This document shows positions 60,563 through 64,000 of a stretch of 64,000 nucleotides of DNA, in pieces. Both the position numbers and the translations under genes were made by a program. This DNA comes from Siccirubricoccus sp. G192 (lineage in GTDB: Bacteria > Pseudomonadota > Alphaproteobacteria > Acetobacterales > Acetobacteraceae), in NCBI RefSeq assembly GCF_019084075.1, contig NZ_JAHREN010000001.1, positions 1,833,501 through 1,897,500 of the forward strand, read 5' to 3'. The notes beneath the pieces are model-generated. The model ran no database searches. It saw only the letters and a list, made by a program, of their open reading frames with translations, and was not told the DNA's origin. Every line of letters starts with the position of its first letter. The first letter of the stretch is position 1.

Positions 60563-61957
60563 TCAGACCGGCAGTCGCAGCCTGGCCCTGAGCCCGCCCA
60601 GCGGGCTCTCCTCCAGCATGATGTCGCCGCCATGCGCCCGCACGATGTCCCGCGCGATGGCGAGGCCGAGCCCGGTGCCGTCCGGGGCGGAGGTGGAGAA
60701 GGGGCGGAAGGCGCCCTCCCGGTCGTCCACCGGGATGCCCGGCCCATCGTCATCCACCGTCACCTGCGCCCAGAGATGGCTGCCCTCGCCGCGCGGCCCG
60801 GCCAGGCCGCCGCGCGGCACCGCCTCCACCGCCACCGCGATCCGCTGCGCATGCCGGCGGGCATTGTCGAGCAGGTTGCCGAGCACGCGCCGCACCGCAT
60901 CGGGGCGGAGCGGCATCAGCAGCGTCTCCGGCGCCGACACCTCCACCTCCACCGCGGTGCCGGAGCGGCGCGCCTTGGCGGCGACATCCTGCACCAGCGC
61001 CACCAGGTCGGCCGGGCGGGTCTGCTCGGTGCCCTCGCCGCGGGCAAAGGTGAGATAGGCGGCGATCATCCGCTCCATCTCCTCGACATCCTGGGTGAGC
61101 GCGGCCAGGTCCTCCTCCAGCTCCGGCGCGCGCGGCAGCATGGCCAGCGCCAGCCGCATCCGGGTGAGCGGCGTGCGGAGGTCGTGGCTGATGCCGGCCA
61201 GCATCTCGGTGCGCTGGCCGACGAAGCGGCGGATGCGCTCCTGCATGCGGTTGAAGGCCGCCGCCGCCTGGCGCACCTCGATGGCGCCCTCCGGCTTGAT
61301 GCTGCCGACATCGCGGCCGAGCCCGAACGCCTCCGCCGCCACGGCGAGGCGGCGGATGGCGCGCACCTGGTTCTTCATGAACAGCACCGCGACCCCCGAG
61401 AGCAGCAGCGCCGAGCCCACCAGCCAGATGACGAAGAGATAGAGCGTCGCGGTGAACAGGCGCTTGCGCGGCGCCTCCACATGCAGCACGCCATCCGGCA
61501 ATTGCACGCGGATGATGACGCTGCGCGGGTCGCTCTGCCAGTCGGTGTCGAAGGCGGCCCGCACCCGCTCACTGAGGGCGCGGTCGAGGTCCTCCTCCAG
61601 CGGCAGCAGCGGCATGCTGGCGCGGCGCTCCACCACCTGGAAGCGGGCGCCCTGCTCGAAGGCCAGGTTGAGGTCGAGCCGCCAGGCGGCCTCGCGGAAG
61701 ATCCAGGGGCGGTTCTCCGGCGGCTCCCGCCGCAGCAGCTCGACCATCATCGCCACGTCCCCGGCCACGCCGCCGGCGAGCCGGCGCGAGATGACGTCGA
61801 GATGCCCGCCATAGAACAATTGCAGCGCCACCGCCTGGAGCACCAGCATCGGCACCAGGATGATGAGGATGGAGCGGCCGAGCAGCCCGCGCGGCAGCAC
61901 CGCGCGCAGCACCCGGTTGAGCGGCCTGCCGGCGGCGAGCGCCACGCCGTCGCTCAC
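60563..61957 (-). CDS. EnvZ-like membrane sensor histidine kinase
   Basis: A 464-residue inner-membrane kinase: first membrane segment SILIILVPMLVLQAVALQLF, a periplasmic loop of about 120 residues, a second segment YLFVIWLVGSALLLSGVAVL, HAMP linker, HisKA with AGISHDLRTPLTRMRLALAM (phospho-His in SHDLRTP), then N box LGNLLDNARRHA, G1 DDDGPGIP and G2 GTGLGLAIARDIV. Its ATG overlaps the response-regulator stop (ATGA), so the pair is coupled. Signal unknown. Confidence 0.93.
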   Translation of the reverse strand: MSDGVALAAGRPLNRVLRAVLPRGLLGRSILIILVPMLVLQAVALQLFYGGHLDVISRRLAGGVAGDVAMMVELLRREPPENRPWIFREAAWRLDLNLAFEQGARFQVVERRASMPLLPLEEDLDRALSERVRAAFDTDWQSDPRSVIIRVQLPDGVLHVEAPRKRLFTATLYLFVIWLVGSALLLSGVAVLFMKNQVRAIRRLAVAAEAFGLGRDVGSIKPEGAIEVRQAAAAFNRMQERIRRFVGQRTEMLAGISHDLRTPLTRMRLALAMLPRAPELEEDLAALTQDVEEMERMIAAYLTFARGEGTEQTRPADLVALVQDVAAKARRSGTAVEVEVSAPETLLMPLRPDAVRRVLGNLLDNARRHAQRIAVAVEAVPRGGLAGPRGEGSHLWAQVTVDDDGPGIPVDDREGAFRPFSTSAPDGTGLGLAIARDIVRAHGGDIMLEESPLGGLRARLRLPV

Positions 61958-62667
61958 GGCCCCGGCCGCAGCACGTAGCCGCGGTGGCGGACGGTGTGCA
62001 GGAAGCGCGGCTCGCGCGGGTCGGGCTCGATCTTGCGCCGGAGCCGCGTCACCTGCACGTCGATGGCGCGCTCCCCGGCCTCGGGCGTGCCGAGCGCGGT
62101 GGCGATCTCCTCGCGCCGCAGCACCTCCCCGGCGCGGCGGGCCAGCGCCGAGAGCAGCGCCGCCTCGCCGCCGGTGAGCCGCACGGTGCCCTCCGGCCCG
62201 CGCAGTTCCGAGCGTTCCGCGTCGAACCAGCGCGGGCCGAGCTGCACCGGGGCCTGCAAGAGCGGCTGCGGCGGCGGCGTCGCGCGGCGCAGGATGGTGC
62301 GGATGCGCAGCGCCAGCTCGCGCGGGTCGAAGGGTTTCTGCAGGTAGTCGTCGGCGCCATGCTCGAAACCGGCGACGCGGTCGTCCGGGGCGCCGCGGGC
62401 GGTGAGCATCAGGACGGGGACATTGTTGCCCTCCTGGCGCAAGGCTTCCGCGAGTTCCAGGCCGCTTTCGCCGGGCATCATCACGTCCAGCACCACCAGG
62501 TCGAAGGCGACGGCGGCCAGCGCCGCCCGTGCCGCGGCGGCATCCGGCGCGGCGCTGACGCGGAACCCCTGCTCCGCCAGGAAGCGTTGCAACAGGGCGC
62601 GCAGCCTGGCGTCGTCATCGACGACCAGCAGATGCAACACATCCCCGGCCTGGGCTTCCGCTGACAT
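61954..62667 (-). CDS. OmpR-family response regulator (PetR-like)
   Basis: A 237-residue regulator. The receiver domain has the acidic pair DDD after LLVVDDDARL, phospho-Asp in LVVLDVMMPGESGLEL, T in LMLTARGAPDDR and K in YLQKPFDPRE; the C-terminal winged helix ends RAIDVQVTRLRRKIE ... VRHRGYVLRPGP. The order marR-ompR-envZ divergent from ilvE recalls the Rhodobacter petP-petR arrangement, by memory. Confidence 0.93.
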   Translation of the reverse strand: MSAEAQAGDVLHLLVVDDDARLRALLQRFLAEQGFRVSAAPDAAAARAALAAVAFDLVVLDVMMPGESGLELAEALRQEGNNVPVLMLTARGAPDDRVAGFEHGADDYLQKPFDPRELALRIRTILRRATPPPQPLLQAPVQLGPRWFDAERSELRGPEGTVRLTGGEAALLSALARRAGEVLRREEIATALGTPEAGERAIDVQVTRLRRKIEPDPREPRFLHTVRHRGYVLRPGP

Positions 62668-62682
62668 CCTCCCCTCCTCGGT

Positions 62683-63288
62683 TCAACCGGTCCGCGCCAG
62701 AGGTGGGGTTGATGCGCGCAAAGGGGAGGGGGTCTCCCGCGCTTCGGTGCGGGCGAGCTGCGCCCGCGCCTCCGGCCCCATCAGCCCGCGCATCACCCGG
62801 CGGAACCCCTCCACCGCCACTGGCCCGGCCTCGCGATAGGCATGCATGACCCATTCGCGCTGCCGCTCGAAAAGCCGGCGCTCCAGCGCCTCGCCCTTGG
62901 CGGTGAGGGAGAGCAGCCGCTGCCGCCGGTCGTTGCGGCCGGGCGCCTGCAGCACATAGCCCTGCTCCACCAGCGGCGTCAGCACCCGGCCGAGCGACTG
63001 CTTGGTGATGCCGAGGATCAGCAGCAGGTCGCCCACCGTGATTCCCGGCCGGCGGCCGACGAAATGCAGCACCCGGTGATGCGCCCGCCCCATGCCGAGC
63101 TCCACCAGGATGGCATCGGCGCCGGCGGTGAAGTCGCGATAGCCGAAGAACAGCAGGTCCTGGGCGAGGCGCAGCTCCTCCTCCCGCAAGAACAGCAGGT
63201 TGCGGCCGGCGGCGCGGCCTTCCCGGCGCGGGGCTTCCGGCGCCTCGGGCTCCGGCCTGGTTTCAGGACTTTCCGGCATGGCTGCCAT
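62683..63288 (-). CDS. MarR-family transcriptional regulator (PetP-like)
   Basis: A 201-residue winged-helix protein with an acidic low-complexity N-terminus; MarR core LGMGRAHHRVLHFVGRRPGI, DLLLILGITKQSLGRVLTPL (recognition helix) and GYVLQAPGRNDRRQRLLSLT (wing). Fifteen bases upstream of the response regulator, so likely one operon. Start ATG 63288 or 63279. Divergent from ilvE. Confidence 0.9.
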   Translation of the reverse strand: MAAMPESPETRPEPEAPEAPRREGRAAGRNLLFLREEELRLAQDLLFFGYRDFTAGADAILVELGMGRAHHRVLHFVGRRPGITVGDLLLILGITKQSLGRVLTPLVEQGYVLQAPGRNDRRQRLLSLTAKGEALERRLFERQREWVMHAYREAGPVAVEGFRRVMRGLMGPEARAQLARTEARETPSPLRASTPPLARTG

Positions 63289-63311
63289 GTCGCGACCGAT
63301 CCCCAGCTTTG

Positions 63312-63350
63312 GTCAGCATCATTGACACATCTGGCGCAAGGATTCTAGCT
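63312..63350 (+). promoter_or_regulatory. ilvE promoter with overlapping inverted repeat
   Basis: TTGACA (63322-63327) followed after 17-18 nt by CTAGCTT (63345-63351), 60 bp before the ilvE start. GTCA-gcatcat-TGAC (63312-63326) overlaps the -35 and could be the site of the divergent MarR regulator. Confidence 0.5.
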
Positions 63351-63408
63351 TGCCGGTGCTGCACGAAAGGAAATTGCCCAAACCGGGCATATTTTGGAGG
63401 TAAGCCCC

Positions 63409-64000
63409 ATGGCCCTGGTTCCCTACGACGATCGCGACGGCTGGATCTGGTGGGACGGGGAGTTCGTGCCCTGGCGTTCGGCCCAGCTGCATGTCCTCAG
63501 CCACGGCCTGCATTATGCCAGCGCGGTCTTCGAAGGCGAGCGGTGCTATTCGGGCCATATCTTCAAGCTGCGGGCGCATACCGAACGCCTCATCGCCTCC
63601 GCCCGCATCCTCGGCTTCGAGATTCCCTGGACCGCCGAGCAGATCGACGCCGCCTGCACCGAGACGGTGCGGCGGAACGGCTTCACCGATGCCTATGTCC
63701 GCCCGATCGCCTGGCGCGGCGCCGAGGAGATGGGGGTCGCGGCGCAGCACACCAAGGTGCATCTGGCGATCGCCACCTGGGAATGGGGCGCCTATTTCGG
63801 CGTGGAGCAGCGCATGAAGGGGGTGAACCTGGCCATGGCCAAGTGGCGCCGGCCGCACCCGGAGACCGCGCCCACCGCCAGCAAGGCCGCCGGCCTCTAC
63901 ATGATCGGCACCATGTCGAAGCACGCCGCCATGGACCAGGGCGCCGACGACGCGCTGATGCTGGACTGGAAGGGCGACGTGGCGGAGGCGACCGGTGCCA
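63409..64000 (+). CDS. ilvE: branched-chain amino acid aminotransferase, 5' part
   Basis: PLP enzyme for the last step of valine, leucine and isoleucine synthesis. The first 197 residues are present; the gene runs off the window. Seen: WIWWDGEFVPWRSAQLHVLS, HYASAVFEGERCYSG, and the Schiff-base lysine K159 in PTASKAAGLYMIGTM. GGAGG precedes the ATG at 63409. Confidence 0.93.
   Translation, partial: MALVPYDDRDGWIWWDGEFVPWRSAQLHVLSHGLHYASAVFEGERCYSGHIFKLRAHTERLIASARILGFEIPWTAEQIDAACTETVRRNGFTDAYVRPIAWRGAEEMGVAAQHTKVHLAIATWEWGAYFGVEQRMKGVNLAMAKWRRPHPETAPTASKAAGLYMIGTMSKHAAMDQGADDALMLDWKGDVAEATGA

Overview
The window is 64 kb of very GC-rich, gene-dense bacterial chromosome. Gene content (alphaproteobacterial-type RNase P RNA, DjlA, PetP/PetR-like regulators beside ilvE, an HWE-type histidine kinase, a cysteine-type membrane formate dehydrogenase island) points to an alphaproteobacterium. 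My best guess is Acetobacteraceae close to Roseomonas; this is inference from gene families, not a measured phylogeny.

Layout. 1-1.8 kb: 3' part of rnpB, an AmpD-like amidase and djlA, all on the minus strand. 2-10.9 kb: ATP-dependent 5-oxoprolinase, an AsmA-family protein, an M20 dipeptidase and an EF-hand exported protein. 10.9-13.3 kb: a coupled minus-strand operon GST - VOC protein - FkbM methyltransferase, divergent from an HWE kinase. 14.6-17.2 kb: omega-aminotransferase and a COG0523 GTPase. 17.3-21.7 kb: an accessory block (PAP2/haloperoxidase-like protein, adenylate cyclase-TPR protein, subtilisin-like protease). 21.8-26 kb: WD40 protein, DUF3775, DUF1194 and a DegT/DnrJ aminotransferase. 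26-28.4 kb: a visibly different stretch with a DUF4096 transposase-derived gene and a coupled pair of unknown genes. 28.4-38.7 kb: thioesterase, thiolase, two unknowns, aroC, a beta-propeller protein, fabI, pdxH, an APH-ATPase fusion and a Usp. 38.8-43.1 kb: pirin, a quinone-oxidoreductase-like enzyme, an RTX protein and a YidB protein. 43.1-57.8 kb: formate dehydrogenase island. 57.8-64 kb: enoyl-CoA hydratase, HxlR regulator, acyl-CoA dehydrogenase, EnvZ/OmpR pair, MarR regulator and ilvE (cut by the window end).

The formate dehydrogenase island is the main functional unit. A minus-strand polyferredoxin with a palindromic operator is followed by plus-strand genes for a biotin/lipoate-ligase-like protein, DUF6505, DUF6352, DUF3305, DUF3306, a TorD-like chaperone, a small Tat protein, the FdhA/FdhB/FdhC subunits, and MobB and MoeA for molybdenum cofactor. 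Between polyferredoxin and operon lie a degenerate ORF, a PEP-CTERM protein, a candidate small RNA and a 55-codon membrane-peptide gene interrupted by two amber codons.

The reader should know that about 17 genes are broken by single frame changes, and nearly all breaks sit exactly in runs of six or more G or C. This looks like homopolymer-length error in the sequence rather than gene decay, so such genes are annotated as full-length genes with a frameshift.
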